Shown: positions 17,012 through 27,151, counted from the stretch's first letter. The stretch is DNA of 64,000 nucleotides from Microbulbifer bruguierae (GCF_029869925.1 NZ_CP118605.1:3686001-3750000); one strand, 5' to 3'. Program-made: numbers and translations. The notes: generated by a model from the sequence alone, not told the origin.

Positions 17012-17428
17012 ATGAAAGTTGAGCAAGCCATGCACCGGGGCGTGACCTGGTGCGCACCGGATACGCCGCTGACGGAAGTCGCGAAGTTACTGCGGGATCA
17101 CGACGTGGGCGCGATACCCGTGGGTAAAAATGACCGTCTGATTGGTATGGTCACAGACCGCGATATTGTGTGCCGCGCGATTGCCGAAGGGCAGGATCTG
17201 AAGAACCTGTGTGCCCGTGATGTGATGACGGAAGATATCGAGTACTGCTATGCCGACGAGAATATGGAGCAGGCCATCGAACACATGGAGCTTATGCAAA
17301 TACGCCGTATGCCGGTGATCGATGGCGCGCGGCGGATGATCGGTATGCTGAGCATGGGCGATATTTCCCATTCAATGAATGATGAAAGTTGCCACCGCTA
17401 TGCGGCGGCGGTGTCTGCTCATCACTGA
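17012..17428 (+). CDS. CBS-pair domain protein
   Basis: The 138-residue protein consists of two CBS motifs in tandem, with VTWCAPDTPLTEVAKLLRDHDVGAIPV, GMVTDRDIVCRAIAEG, the hinge ARDVMTED and QIRRMPVIDGARRMIGMLSMGDI. Such stand-alone CBS pairs bind adenine nucleotides or similar ligands and act as energy or redox sensors. The ATG at 17012 has an excellent GGAGGTGTG site seven bases upstream, so I reject the longer frame that starts at 16808. No effector domain is attached. Confidence 0.92.
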   Translation: MKVEQAMHRGVTWCAPDTPLTEVAKLLRDHDVGAIPVGKNDRLIGMVTDRDIVCRAIAEGQDLKNLCARDVMTEDIEYCYADENMEQAIEHMELMQIRRMPVIDGARRMIGMLSMGDISHSMNDESCHRYAAAVSAHH

Positions 17429-17849
17429 AGCGACCGGGACTGGCCGTTATATAAGGCGCCATGTCCATATAAAGAATGAACCGCAAAAAAAGTGCGTCCA
17501 TGCACTTATAAAACGCGAGCCGGTGGGCGTATACACCGGCTTGCCCTGGAGTCTCTAGATGCGGTTTAACCCCCGGGTCAGCGCTGTCCCTGCGCTGCGT
17601 GCTTGAAGTGCTCCCAACAGACTGTCTGCAGACGGCCTGTGTTCAGATTTTGTGGAGAGCATCAGTTTTCAATGGAAGTTAATACAAATCATTATCATTT
17701 GCAAGTTTTGGTTTTTCTTCCCCGGGATATTTAACCGGACGAGGGCGCACTGGCGCAGTGGACCAGGGGCAAGGAAGTAGTAACCAGGTCATCTGTTTGT
17801 CACGGAAGTTACATAGACTGACCCGATGATTCCATGAACACCGGGCACG
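17429..17849. other. Intergenic region with Fur-box candidate
   Basis: About 420 bases without a gene. A hairpin GCCGGTG/CACCGGC at 17519-17540 without a T-tract may end the CBS transcript. The AT-rich part 17660-17720 holds the Fur-box match described separately. No small open frame with a ribosome site was found. Confidence 0.5.
17678..17696. promoter_or_regulatory. Candidate Fur box
   Basis: The 19 bases GTTAATACAAATCATTATC match the classical Fur consensus GATAATGATAATCATTATC at 15 of 19 positions, with the right half perfect (AATCATTATC). It lies about 150 bases upstream of the periplasmic-binding-protein-like gene at 17850, which begins a run of plus-strand genes leading to a TonB receptor. 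Fur binding here would make this set iron-repressed. Confidence 0.65.
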
Positions 17850-18695
17850 ATGATTCCGCTGATTTTCTCAAGCCGAAAGGCATACTGGAGCACGCTGGGG
17901 TTACTTGTCGCCGCAGGTGTCGCCCTTTGCCTGTGGAACAGTGGTCAGCGTACCGTCCTGCCGCAGCTGGGCGATTACCATTTGTACCGATGTGAAACCG
18001 GAGCGGCGAAGGCACCGGTTTTCAGCCTGCATCTGATTTCTTTCGTACTGGCTCAGCAAATGGCCGAGCGTCTTTGTACTACACGAGAAATTCAGCAGTA
18101 TTACGGTGCCGTGCAGGTATCGTGGAAGCCGCGCGGGTTTCTCAATGCGGAAGAGATCCTGAGTGAAAATTACGATCTGATCTGGAGTCGTGCCTCCAGC
18201 ATGACGGGTCTGTTACCCGAGTACACCGAGTTCTATGAACCTTTGCTGCGCTACGATCACTATCGGGTTTACTGGTTTAGCCGCGGCGCTGTACCGGAAC
18301 TCACGGCGGAGTACTTCCACGGCAAGCGCATCGGCCTGTTGAAAGACAAGCTCAGTCACACCCTTTATCTCTTGCCACTGGCATCGCTGAAAGCAGCTGG
18401 TATCGAGTTCGCTACCGAGAATCTCGTCTATTTTGACGACGCGGTAAAACTCTACCAGGCCTTTGCACGTGGCGAGCTGGATCTTGTGAGCGGCGGCGAC
18501 TATGTAGAACAGGAACTGGATATCCCGCTGTCCCGCACCCTGATTTCCGATGACGTTATCGCGGCCACGCTCTTCGTACGTAAAAGCCGTCCGCGCACGG
18601 CAGATTGTGCTATCGCCAGAGTGTTCGACGAATTTACCGAGGACAATCAGCAATGGCGGCGAGCTTTCCAGGGCAGTGGCGACTGTGGCAATTGA
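17850..18695 (+). CDS. Exported solute-binding-protein-like sensor
   Basis: The 281-residue product has an N-terminal hydrophobic helix (YWSTLGLLVAAGVALCLW) acting as signal or anchor. The rest looks like a type II periplasmic binding fold of the PhnD/SBP kind: HLISFVLAQQMAERL, YYGAVQVSWKPRG, YDLIWSRAS, HGKRIGLLKDKLSHTLYLLP, LYQAFARGELDLVSGGDY and DVIAATLFVRK. There are no ABC permease genes nearby, so it probably works as a sensory or accessory binding protein, not a transporter subunit. The next gene, a membrane protein with a cytoplasmic DNA-binding-like domain, starts within or immediately after its 3' end. Together with the Fur box upstream, this suggests periplasmic detection passed to a membrane regulator. 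The ligand is unknown. Confidence 0.75.
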   Translation: MIPLIFSSRKAYWSTLGLLVAAGVALCLWNSGQRTVLPQLGDYHLYRCETGAAKAPVFSLHLISFVLAQQMAERLCTTREIQQYYGAVQVSWKPRGFLNAEEILSENYDLIWSRASSMTGLLPEYTEFYEPLLRYDHYRVYWFSRGAVPELTAEYFHGKRIGLLKDKLSHTLYLLPLASLKAAGIEFATENLVYFDDAVKLYQAFARGELDLVSGGDYVEQELDIPLSRTLISDDVIAATLFVRKSRPRTADCAIARVFDEFTEDNQQWRRAFQGSGDCGN

Positions 18696-19758
18696 CAACA
18701 CTTTTTTTTCGGCCACGCGCAAGCGTAATCATATCCTCGCCTGGTTTTTGTTGAGTCTGTGCTTCGTTGCGCTCGCCAGTTGGCAGGCGCAGCGCACCCT
18801 TGCCCGGGATCTTTCTCAACAGCTGGTTGCGGTATTACCGGCAAAACTGTCACTCGCGCTACAGGCGCGACTGCAAAATGACGAGCTGTTCCAGTGGGTT
18901 GCCGGGCGCCTGGAGCAGGATTTGCAAACGCTGGTGCCGGACGGCGGGTTGCCATTGATACACAGTTGCTCGGTGCGCGTGATACAGCTTTACGGCAATT
19001 CCGATAGATCTGTTACAGCCAATATCGCCGTTCCCTGGCAAATTGGCAGTGATCAGCACACGGCGCAACTGGCTCTGGACTGTCAGTTCAACGGGTTGTT
19101 GTTGCTGGCCAGTCAATCCTTGCTGGCTCTGCTGGTGGTCGTAGCCGCAGTATTATTGCCGCGCCCTTTGTCGCCAGCACTACGGGCGCGCATTGCGGTG
19201 TTGCAACAGCAGGGCGTGTCATCGGCGTTGGCGCGGCAGCTGTCGCGAAGTCTGTCTGATTTCCAGATGCAATGGCTTGATCGCGCCCTGGCGCTGCAAC
19301 CTGGGGATGTCGAAAGTGCGGTACATATCGCGCGTATGGAAAATCGCATTGTGTTCGATTGCCCATCGTTGCAAATCCAGCTTCACGGTATCCCGATAAA
19401 GCTGTCAAAAACCCCGTTTTTCTATTACCTCTGGTACGCCCGGCAGCGCCAACAGGGTGACGGCTGGGTATTTAATCCGCCGGTCAATCGCCCGGATCGG
19501 GAAGGTGCCGAATCGCTGGTTGCATTAATGGAACAACATGGTGGCCATGCCAAGTCCATCAATGATCTGAAACAGAATGGCCTACGCGCAAAAACCCTTG
19601 ACCAGAACCGTAATAAAATCCGCGACGAACTGATTTCTGCGCTGGGTGAAAACCTGGCTGCTCCCTATCTGTTTGAAGCCGAGAGAGATCTTAAAAGCGG
19701 TCGCTACCGTTATCGGCTGAGCTTGTCCTGCCCCCAGATAGAGATCGTAACTAACTAA
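18676..19758 (+). CDS. Two-helix membrane protein with cytoplasmic winged-helix-like domain
   Basis: I do not know a named family for this protein. A first transmembrane helix lies at HILAWFLLSLCFVALASW, followed by a periplasmic domain of about 110 residues, then a second helix LLLLASQSLLALLVVVAAVLL. The C-terminal ~190 residues are cytoplasmic and end in an OmpR/winged-helix-like pattern: LQIQLHGIPIKLSKTPFFYYLWYARQR, then QNRNKIRDELISAL and a final beta hairpin YRYRLSL. That layout (sensor loop, two helices, DNA-binding-like tail) suggests a membrane-bound one-component regulator. The open frame begins at 18550 inside the previous gene. GTG codons at 18676 and 18685 are likelier starts, overlapping the end of the upstream gene. 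Confidence 0.7.
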   Translation: MATVAIDNTFFSATRKRNHILAWFLLSLCFVALASWQAQRTLARDLSQQLVAVLPAKLSLALQARLQNDELFQWVAGRLEQDLQTLVPDGGLPLIHSCSVRVIQLYGNSDRSVTANIAVPWQIGSDQHTAQLALDCQFNGLLLLASQSLLALLVVVAAVLLPRPLSPALRARIAVLQQQGVSSALARQLSRSLSDFQMQWLDRALALQPGDVESAVHIARMENRIVFDCPSLQIQLHGIPIKLSKTPFFYYLWYARQRQQGDGWVFNPPVNRPDREGAESLVALMEQHGGHAKSINDLKQNGLRAKTLDQNRNKIRDELISALGENLAAPYLFEAERDLKSGRYRYRLSLSCPQIEIVTN

Positions 19759-19961
19759 TTTTCAAAGAAAATTTAGTTTAGAGACATCTCTTTTTCAGTT
19801 TTCGACCTCTTTTTAACTCAATTGTCACACGCAATTTCGATCATGCGCAGCAAGCGGCACGGTACATCCACCGCGCCAGTTGCAGTTTCCTCCGGGCAAT
19901 TTGCAAAACCGTTTTTCGGCTAATTCTGACAAGCAATCCCGAACCTATTCGGAGCAAAACA

Positions 19962-22490
19962 ATGATCGATTTTTCTCGTTACCTTCGTCCTAATTTTCCT
20001 CGCAACTTTCCCCGTAATAAACTCGCTTTGCTGGTTTCACTTTCCATCTGTGGTACTGCGGCACCGGCTCTGGCACAGCAGGCCGTCGACGCGACGGCAC
20101 TGGAAGAAGTCTCCGTAATGGCGACCCCGATCCGCGATAGCCAGAAGGCCGCGATCGACGCCAAGCGCGACGCCGATAATACCGTCGACGTGATTTCTGC
20201 AGACACCATCGGCCGCTTCCCCGACCAGAACCTGGCGGATTCCCTCGGCCGTGTACCCGGCCTCGCGATTGAACGCGACCAGGGCCAGGCCCGTTACATC
20301 AACTTCCGCGGTGCGCCTTTCCGCTACACCTCTCTGGCCATTGATGGCCTGAATATTCCGGGTGCCGAAAATGGCCGCGTGCCGCGTTTTGACAGCTTCC
20401 CGGCGGTGATTACCCGTCGTATCGATGCCAATAAGGCGATCATGCCGAATATGCCCGGTGAAGCGGTTTCCGGTTACATCAACATTGCCACCTTCGATCC
20501 GTTTGCCAAATCCGGCTGGGCTGTTTCTACCGATGTGGGCATGGGTAATCAGGAACTGGGCGATGGCGATATCGAAAAGCTGGCTCTGCGCACATCCTGG
20601 TCCAACGACACCGTTGGCTTCTCCCTGTTCGCTTCCGAGAACAGCCGCGCGCAGACTACCGACAACCGCGAGTACGATCTGGAACTGGTGGATGGCGAAG
20701 TAAAAGTCAACGAGCTGGATTTCCGCAGCTACAAGGTGACCCGTGAAGATCGGGCCTACGGCGGCCGCTTTGAGCTGCGCCCGCGAGACAGCGCCCTCGA
20801 GCGAATTTTCATCAGCAGCCTGTACAACGAATTCCAGGATTTCGAGGAGCGCAACCAGTACATCCTTGAGTTCCCCACGTCTGCAGCGGGCACCGTGGGT
20901 GCGCAGCAGTTCGCGCTGGCCAACCGTATGCTGGAAGACGGCCTGTACGAAAACTCCACCTTCACCAATACCCTCGGCGCGGATTTCGCACTGGGCGAAT
21001 GGTTCGTGGAAGCGCGCCTGAACCGCACCGAGACCGAAAACAATATGTTCCTGCCGATTGTCATGAGCCGTGCAGGCCAGGTTTCTGCCAGCTACGACGT
21101 CAGCAATCTGGAAGATCCGCTGGTGGAAGTGACCCAGCTGGGCACTGGAGCGGCGGCGGATCTCAGTCAGGTTGATTACTACATGGACCTGGCCTACATC
21201 GTGTCCTCCGAACTCGTGATCGATGCCACCAAATTCAAGCTCGACGGTGAGCGTGAAGTCAGCGTCATGAACCTGCCGGCAACCGTGAAAGTCGGTGTCG
21301 AGATGGATGAGCGCGACGCTGATGGTTGTGTGATGGCGGCCGGCTATGGCGCCTTTCCGAGCAGCATCGACATTGGTAGCTTTGCCACCGACAAGGCCTG
21401 GGCCACGGACTTCACCAACTCAATTGGCGGCACCTACTACGACAACCAGGGCCTGCGCGCCGCCTGGGAACAAGCGGTTGGCAGCCTCGCCGTAGAACCC
21501 GCTGCGGACCAGCTGATCAGCCTGGAAGAGCAGGTGATGGCCGGTTATGCAATGGTCACCACTGAATTTGGCTGGGGTAACCTGGTGCTGGGTTCTCGTA
21601 TTGAAAATACCGATTACAGCAGCGCAGGTCCTGACGGTGAATATGCGGACAGCTTCACCAATGTCCTGCCCAGCGCACATCTGAACGTGAATCTTAGCGA
21701 CGACGTGAAGCTGCGGGTCTCCGCTTCTACCGGTGTAAGCCGCCCGACCTATAACGAGTGGCGCGCTTCTGCGGCGGTGAACCTCACCGACAAGATTGTG
21801 GTAGGTGGTAACCCGACCCTGAAAGCGGAAGAAGCCTTTGGCGGCGATATCGCACTGGAATGGTATCTGGGCGATGCCAGCCTGGTATCTGCAGGAGCCT
21901 TTACCCGCGCGATCGACAATGTCATTTACGCGGACAGCGCCACGATCGATGGCGGCGTCTACCTGGCCTCTGCGGCTGGGGAAGAGTGGACCTATACCGG
22001 TTACGTCAATGGCGACAACGGCAAATTGAGCGGTGTCGAACTGAATGTGATTGCACAGGCGGATGACCTGCTGCCGGCACTTTCCGGTTTTGGTGTCAGC
22101 GCCAACCTCACAGCACTGGACAGTGAGTTTGAAACCCAGAGCGGTAATAAATTCAGCCTGCCGGGCACTTCCGACCTGATCTTCAACACCTCGGTGTTCT
22201 ATGAGATGGAAAACTTCTCCATCCGTCTGAACCACCAGTACCGCGACGACTGGCTCTCCACCACCGAGAACGACAGCATGGCGGAGTACTGGGCCGAGCA
22301 GAAGCGTATGGATCTGCAGGTCAGCTACACCCTGCCGACACAGATCTTCGGTGCTGATGTGTCCCTGTACGCGAACGCCAACAACCTGACCGACGAGCGC
22401 GATGTTCGTTACGCCGGTGACGAGCGCACTCCGAACCAGATTGAAAGCTACGGCCGTCGCTACCTCGCCGGCTTCCGCGTGAACTTTTAA
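19962..22490 (+). CDS. TonB-dependent outer-membrane receptor
   Basis: The 842-residue protein has a signal peptide ending ALAQQ. A plug domain follows (NTVDVISADTIGRFPDQNLADSLGRVPGLAIERDQGQARYINFRG, then a SGYINIAT segment), and then a 22-strand barrel ending in the terminal aromatic signature GFRVNF. A TonB-box-like region (LEEVSVMA) sits just after the signal. The plug resembles receptors for siderophores or carbohydrates in marine gammaproteobacteria. Its start is supported by GGAGCAAAACA. It follows the putative periplasmic sensor/regulator pair and precedes a Cys-phosphatase lipoprotein with a 74-base gap, so the substrate may be a phosphorylated organic iron ligand. That is inference. 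Confidence 0.93.
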   Translation: MIDFSRYLRPNFPRNFPRNKLALLVSLSICGTAAPALAQQAVDATALEEVSVMATPIRDSQKAAIDAKRDADNTVDVISADTIGRFPDQNLADSLGRVPGLAIERDQGQARYINFRGAPFRYTSLAIDGLNIPGAENGRVPRFDSFPAVITRRIDANKAIMPNMPGEAVSGYINIATFDPFAKSGWAVSTDVGMGNQELGDGDIEKLALRTSWSNDTVGFSLFASENSRAQTTDNREYDLELVDGEVKVNELDFRSYKVTREDRAYGGRFELRPRDSALERIFISSLYNEFQDFEERNQYILEFPTSAAGTVGAQQFALANRMLEDGLYENSTFTNTLGADFALGEWFVEARLNRTETENNMFLPIVMSRAGQVSASYDVSNLEDPLVEVTQLGTGAAADLSQVDYYMDLAYIVSSELVIDATKFKLDGEREVSVMNLPATVKVGVEMDERDADGCVMAAGYGAFPSSIDIGSFATDKAWATDFTNSIGGTYYDNQGLRAAWEQAVGSLAVEPAADQLISLEEQVMAGYAMVTTEFGWGNLVLGSRIENTDYSSAGPDGEYADSFTNVLPSAHLNVNLSDDVKLRVSASTGVSRPTYNEWRASAAVNLTDKIVVGGNPTLKAEEAFGGDIALEWYLGDASLVSAGAFTRAIDNVIYADSATIDGGVYLASAAGEEWTYTGYVNGDNGKLSGVELNVIAQADDLLPALSGFGVSANLTALDSEFETQSGNKFSLPGTSDLIFNTSVFYEMENFSIRLNHQYRDDWLSTTENDSMAEYWAEQKRMDLQVSYTLPTQIFGADVSLYANANNLTDERDVRYAGDERTPNQIESYGRRYLAGFRVNF

Positions 22491-22511
22491 TAAACGAAAT
22501 CGAGTCAAAAA

Positions 22512-22539
22512 CCGGCGGCCAATCAAGTAGGGTCGCCGG
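22512..22539 (+). other. Intercistronic hairpin between TonB receptor and phosphatase
   Basis: CCGGCG at 22512-22517 pairs with CGCCGG at 22534-22539, followed by ATTAAAAAATG. The stem is short and lacks a proper T-tract, so it looks more like an attenuator or mRNA-stability element adjusting phosphatase expression relative to the receptor. Confidence 0.45.
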
Positions 22540-22564
22540 CATTAAAAAATGTGATAGGTGATTT

Positions 22565-23470
22565 ATGCAAAACAAATTCATGAATGGCATTCTGGCGGCA
22601 GCTGTTGCTGTAGCCCTGGGCGCGTGCAGCGCAACTGCGCCGGTAGCCGACAAGGCTCAGAGTGCGGCGGTACAAGCTGAAGTTGAACAACTGCGCGTTC
22701 TGCCGCTGGAAGGTGGACGCAACTTCCGCGATCTCGGCGGCTATGAAACCACTGATGGTAAAACCGTAAAATGGGGCAAGATGTATCGCTCGGGCATCCT
22801 GACCAATCTGACGGCAAACGATTACGACTACCTGCGTGATCGCAATATCGCCACCATTGTCGATTTCCGCTCCACCAAGGAACGTACCCAGGAACCGGAT
22901 AACTGGCGCGGAAGCAACGCGATCACCCTTGAGTGGGATTACGATATGAACTGGGAGAAGGACTTTGCCCGGGTGTTCGCCAAACCCGATTTCTCAAAGC
23001 AGGATCTCGTAGCGCTGATGGACAAAGGGTATATCGACCTGGTCAAACAGCAGACCCCGGCCTACCGCGCCATGTTCCAGAAACTGATTGAAAATGATGA
23101 GCCGCTGCTGTTCCACTGCACGGCAGGCAAAGACCGCACCGGTATTGGCGCGGCGTTGATTCTGACCGCGCTGGGTGTTGATCGTGAGACCGTGAAACAG
23201 GATTACATGCTGTCCAACAAGACCCTGGCAGGGGTCAAGATGATGGAGCTGCCGGAAGACGCGAACGAAAAAGAAAAACGCATGTATGCCTTTATGGCGC
23301 AGTTGCCGGAAGACATTCGCGGCGTCATGTCCGGTGTCGAGCTTTCCTGGCTGGAAAGCGCCTTCGAGGAAATGGAGCGTGAGCACGGTTCTGTTGAGGG
23401 TTACATCGAGCATGCGCTGGATGTGGATGCCCAGGAACTGGCGCTGTTGAAGGCTCGTTACCTGCAATAG
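22565..23470 (+). CDS. Lipoprotein Cys-based phosphatase of the tyrosine-phosphatase superfamily
   Basis: The 301-residue product starts with a lipoprotein signal whose lipobox reads LGAC, so it is lipid-anchored in the periplasm. The catalytic P-loop HCTAGKDRTG (nucleophile Cys185, Arg191) matches CX5R phosphatases of the Y_phosphatase3 / IphP type. A general-acid segment and the family start LEGGRNFRDLGGYETTDGKTVKWGKMYRSG are also present. Such enzymes act on phosphotyrosine, phosphoserine or on phosphorylated small molecules, including inositol phosphates in PTP-like phytases. Directly after a TonB receptor, a scavenging phosphatase for an imported phospho-compound is plausible. A strong terminator follows it. 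Confidence 0.9.
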   Translation: MQNKFMNGILAAAVAVALGACSATAPVADKAQSAAVQAEVEQLRVLPLEGGRNFRDLGGYETTDGKTVKWGKMYRSGILTNLTANDYDYLRDRNIATIVDFRSTKERTQEPDNWRGSNAITLEWDYDMNWEKDFARVFAKPDFSKQDLVALMDKGYIDLVKQQTPAYRAMFQKLIENDEPLLFHCTAGKDRTGIGAALILTALGVDRETVKQDYMLSNKTLAGVKMMELPEDANEKEKRMYAFMAQLPEDIRGVMSGVELSWLESAFEEMEREHGSVEGYIEHALDVDAQELALLKARYLQ

Positions 23471-23536
23471 TGCCTGTTTTTGAGGCATTGGATGGCTTCT
23501 TGCTGTCTTTTGCCTCATTCAAGACAGCGTCCAGGT

Positions 23537-23570
23537 CACCCGGCAATGTCCATTGCCGGGTGTTTTTGTT
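23537..23570 (+). terminator. Rho-independent terminator after the phosphatase gene
   Basis: A perfect 12-base stem CACCCGGCAATG (23537-23548) / CATTGCCGGGTG (23551-23562) with a two-base loop is followed by TTTTTGTT. It lies 67 bases after the phosphatase stop. Confidence 0.92.
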
Positions 23571-23686
23571 ATGGAAATCGCATTTTTGATGTGGCCCGCA
23601 GGTTGCAAGGGTTAGTGCTTCGGCATGTCTGGCCAGCGCCAGAAGTTTGCCCGTTCACCAACTCTGGAGCACTCGGGAGCAACGCC

Positions 23687-24403
23687 ATGTCTCTACATCG
23701 ACTTTTCCAATCCAATTTCCGGGTAAAAACCCCGCTGCTGATTTTCGCAGTATCTGTCTGTCTGCCATCTGCTGCCATAGCCAAGGTGTCATCGGTCTGG
23801 CCGGGCTATAACGGCAGCGATGCCGCTACCTGGCTGGCGGTCACTCCGGTAGAGATTCAGATTGAGGCCCCTACGCCACTGAGCGGTAATAATTTGCAGC
23901 TGCTCCTCGCGCTCTCCGCGGATGGTGGCCTGGGCGAATTGCGCAAAAAGGCTAACGAGGAATTCAGCGACTACCTGAATCAACAGGTGCAGAAACGATT
24001 CGGGGACTTTTTTACCGATGAGCGGGTACATCTGGTCGATGAAGGTGCACCACTGACCTTGTCTACCAATTTTCAGATCACCATTCGCCAGAAAATTGTC
24101 AATGTGGTCAATCGTAAAAACTACGACCTGGAAGAAGGCACCATGACCGCTTATGGGACATTCCACTATCGTCTGGAGGGTACTGCGGCAGGCGCGCAGG
24201 CTTTGCGTGAGGGCACAGTAGATATTTCCGATCTCGGCTTAGAGGCTGGCTACAGAAATCGAATACCGAAGGACGCTGGCATTGTCGAGGATACTACCCG
24301 CGAGGCTAGCGAGCGGCTTCTGGCAGAAATCGCCGAGGAAGTCCTCGATGAGATTGAAAACAAGCTGAATGCCGATTCTCTGCTGGCATTAGCCCGTATA
24401 TAA
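23687..24403 (+). CDS. Exported hypothetical protein
   Basis: The 238-residue product has a typical signal peptide (PLLIFAVSVCLPSAAIA). The mature part is a mix of acidic helices and beta strands (TLSTNFQITIRQKIVNVVNRKNY) without cysteines or a membrane helix, so it should be periplasmic or secreted. I do not recognise the family. The frame extends upstream to 23480, but the ATG at 23687 has GGGAG upstream and starts the signal peptide. It is separated from the phosphatase gene by a terminator and so has its own promoter. Confidence 0.78.
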   Translation: MSLHRLFQSNFRVKTPLLIFAVSVCLPSAAIAKVSSVWPGYNGSDAATWLAVTPVEIQIEAPTPLSGNNLQLLLALSADGGLGELRKKANEEFSDYLNQQVQKRFGDFFTDERVHLVDEGAPLTLSTNFQITIRQKIVNVVNRKNYDLEEGTMTAYGTFHYRLEGTAAGAQALREGTVDISDLGLEAGYRNRIPKDAGIVEDTTREASERLLAEIAEEVLDEIENKLNADSLLALARI

Positions 24404-24488
24404 ATTCGCAGCTAGACCCGCAGATAAATCCTTGGATAAATTCAACGGGCCCTATGTCAATTACCTGGCTGACCGGGTCAGTACTTAA

Positions 24489-24869
24489 TCAATTAAGAAT
24501 CGGTTGGCCACGGTACATTTTCTGCTGGGACTTGGGTAAACCTCGTCCATTGTGCAGCCCCAGTTCCTCTCCATAAATCATTTCGTAAATATCTCTCCCG
24601 CCTTGTTCCTGATAAATTTTCTGGCCGCGATACAGCCTTTCCGGTGGCTCTTCGCCCGTCAGGAAGGGGCTGCCGCGAAGGACTTCCAGTTCGGAAATGA
24701 GATTGCGGGTTTGGTTGTCTTTACTGCGATGTTTCAGCCGGGCGAGCTGAGATTCAAAGTCGAAATCGGAAAAGCGGAGACTGATACCGAATTCCGCCTG
24801 GATGCGTTTGCGGAGTTTGCGCAGAGTGTTGAGAGCCTGGGAGGTCATCAGCCACTGGTGATCTGTCAT
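24489..24869 (-). CDS. Small hypothetical protein
   Basis: This 126-residue product is rich in charged residues and predicted helical in its first half (ALNTLRKLRKRIQAEFGISLRFSDFDFESQLARLKHRSKD). The C-terminal half contains two RGQ turns (LYRGQKIYQEQGG, MYRGQPILN). There is no signal peptide and no recognised family. A weak AGGG lies upstream of the ATG. The even codon use and lack of any competing frame make it likely real. Confidence 0.62.
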   Translation of the reverse strand: MTDHQWLMTSQALNTLRKLRKRIQAEFGISLRFSDFDFESQLARLKHRSKDNQTRNLISELEVLRGSPFLTGEEPPERLYRGQKIYQEQGGRDIYEMIYGEELGLHNGRGLPKSQQKMYRGQPILN

Positions 24870-25065
24870 CGTTGTTGAGCCCTTTGTTGTCTTTTATTTT
24901 CTCAGCAGCAAAGACCGGGCCAATTTTTTCAGCGTTGGCGCTTGTTGGTTTTTCTTGATGGATTCTCTGATCGGGAATCGGCGGACTTCAGCTTCCTCGA
25001 CGAGTGTATAAAAGTTGAACAGTGTATGCGGAATTGTGACAGGCAGGCAGGTCCTGATCTGTTAA

Positions 25066-26244
<1,179 letters not shown>

Positions 26245-26253
26245 GGTGCGCCG

Positions 26254-27096
26254 ATGACTTTGCAACTAGTCAGCAAAACACAGTGTTTCGACGGTACCCA
26301 GTGCCAGTACACCCATCGCTCGGATGTGCTCGATTGCGAGATGCGTTTTTCCGTTTTCCTGCCTTCACAGGCGGAAAAGGACCAGCGCTTCCCGGTTGTC
26401 TACTGGCTATCGGGTCTCACCTGCACCGATGAAAACTTTTCCCAGAAGGCCGGCGCCCAGCGTATGGCCGCGGAACTGGGTATTGTACTGGTTATTCCGG
26501 ATACCAGCCCGCGGGGCGACGATGTGGCGGACGATGAGGGTTACGACCTGGGTAAGGGCGCGGGCTTTTATGTGAACGCTACGCAACTGCCATGGAAACC
26601 CCATTACCAGATGTACGATTACATCGTCGAAGAATTGCCGAAGTTGATCGAGGCGAATTTTCCGGTGGGTGATCGCCGTGCCATTTGTGGCCACTCCATG
26701 GGTGGCCACGGTGCACTGACCATCGCGCTGAAAAATCCAGGACGTTTTACCTCCGTTTCGGCCTTCAGCCCCATCTGTAATCCCATTGCCTGCCCCTGGG
26801 GCGAGAAGGCATTTGCGGCCTATCTTGGCGAAGACCGCGCGAGCTGGGAGGAGTACGATGCGACGGTACTGCTGAGTCGGGCCACCGAACAGTTGCCAAT
26901 GCTGATTTCACAGGGTGAGGAAGATCAGTTTCTGGAACAGCAGCTGAAGCCCAATGCGCTGGAGGCGGCGGCCGAAGCCGCGGGTTATCCGGTGAAGATC
27001 GAGCATCACGCGGGTTACGATCACAGCTATTACTTTATTGCGTCTTTTATCGAGCAACATCTGCGTTTCCATGCGGATTATCTGCTGGCACACTAG
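26254..27096 (+). CDS. fghA: S-formylglutathione hydrolase
   Basis: The 280-residue esterase-D-type enzyme releases formate and glutathione from S-formylglutathione, the second step of formaldehyde detoxification begun by the upstream dehydrogenase. The nucleophile is Ser148 in [27 protein letters not shown] is a family hallmark, followed by DTSPRGDDV, and [19 protein letters not shown] carries the catalytic His. The operon ends in a strong palindromic terminator. Confidence 0.96.
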   Translation: MTLQLVSKTQCFDGTQCQYTHRSDVLDCEMRFSVFLPSQAEKDQRFPVVYWLSGLTCTDENFSQKAGAQRMAAELGIVLVIPDTSPRGDDVADDEGYDLGKGAGFYVNATQLPWKPHYQMYDYIVEELPKLIEANFPVGDRRAICGHSMGGHGALTIALKNPGRFTSVSAFSPICNPIACPWGEKAFAAYLGEDRASWEEYDATVLLSRATEQLPMLISQGEEDQFLEQQLKPNALEAAAEAAGYPVKIEHHAGYDHSYYFIASFIEQHLRFHADYLLAH

Positions 27097-27099
27097 CCA

Positions 27100-27133
27100 A
27101 ATAAACAGGCCGGCAATTGCCGGCCTGTTTATT
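27100..27133. terminator. Bidirectional terminator between fghA and the dioxygenase gene
   Basis: A perfect 34-base palindrome centred at 27116/27117, with arms of 17 bases and a GGCCGGC core flanked by AT-rich ends. It lies between converging genes and can serve both strands. Confidence 0.88.
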
Positions 27134-27151
27134 GTTTGCTCCATCTGATTT

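Noticed and set aside
17519..17540. Rho-independent terminator after the CBS gene
   Set aside because: The hairpin has a 7-base stem and no T-tract on either strand, so I only mention it in the intergenic note.
21420..22526. 368-residue open frame opposite the TonB receptor
   Set aside because: It is antisense to a complete receptor barrel and has no domain signature.
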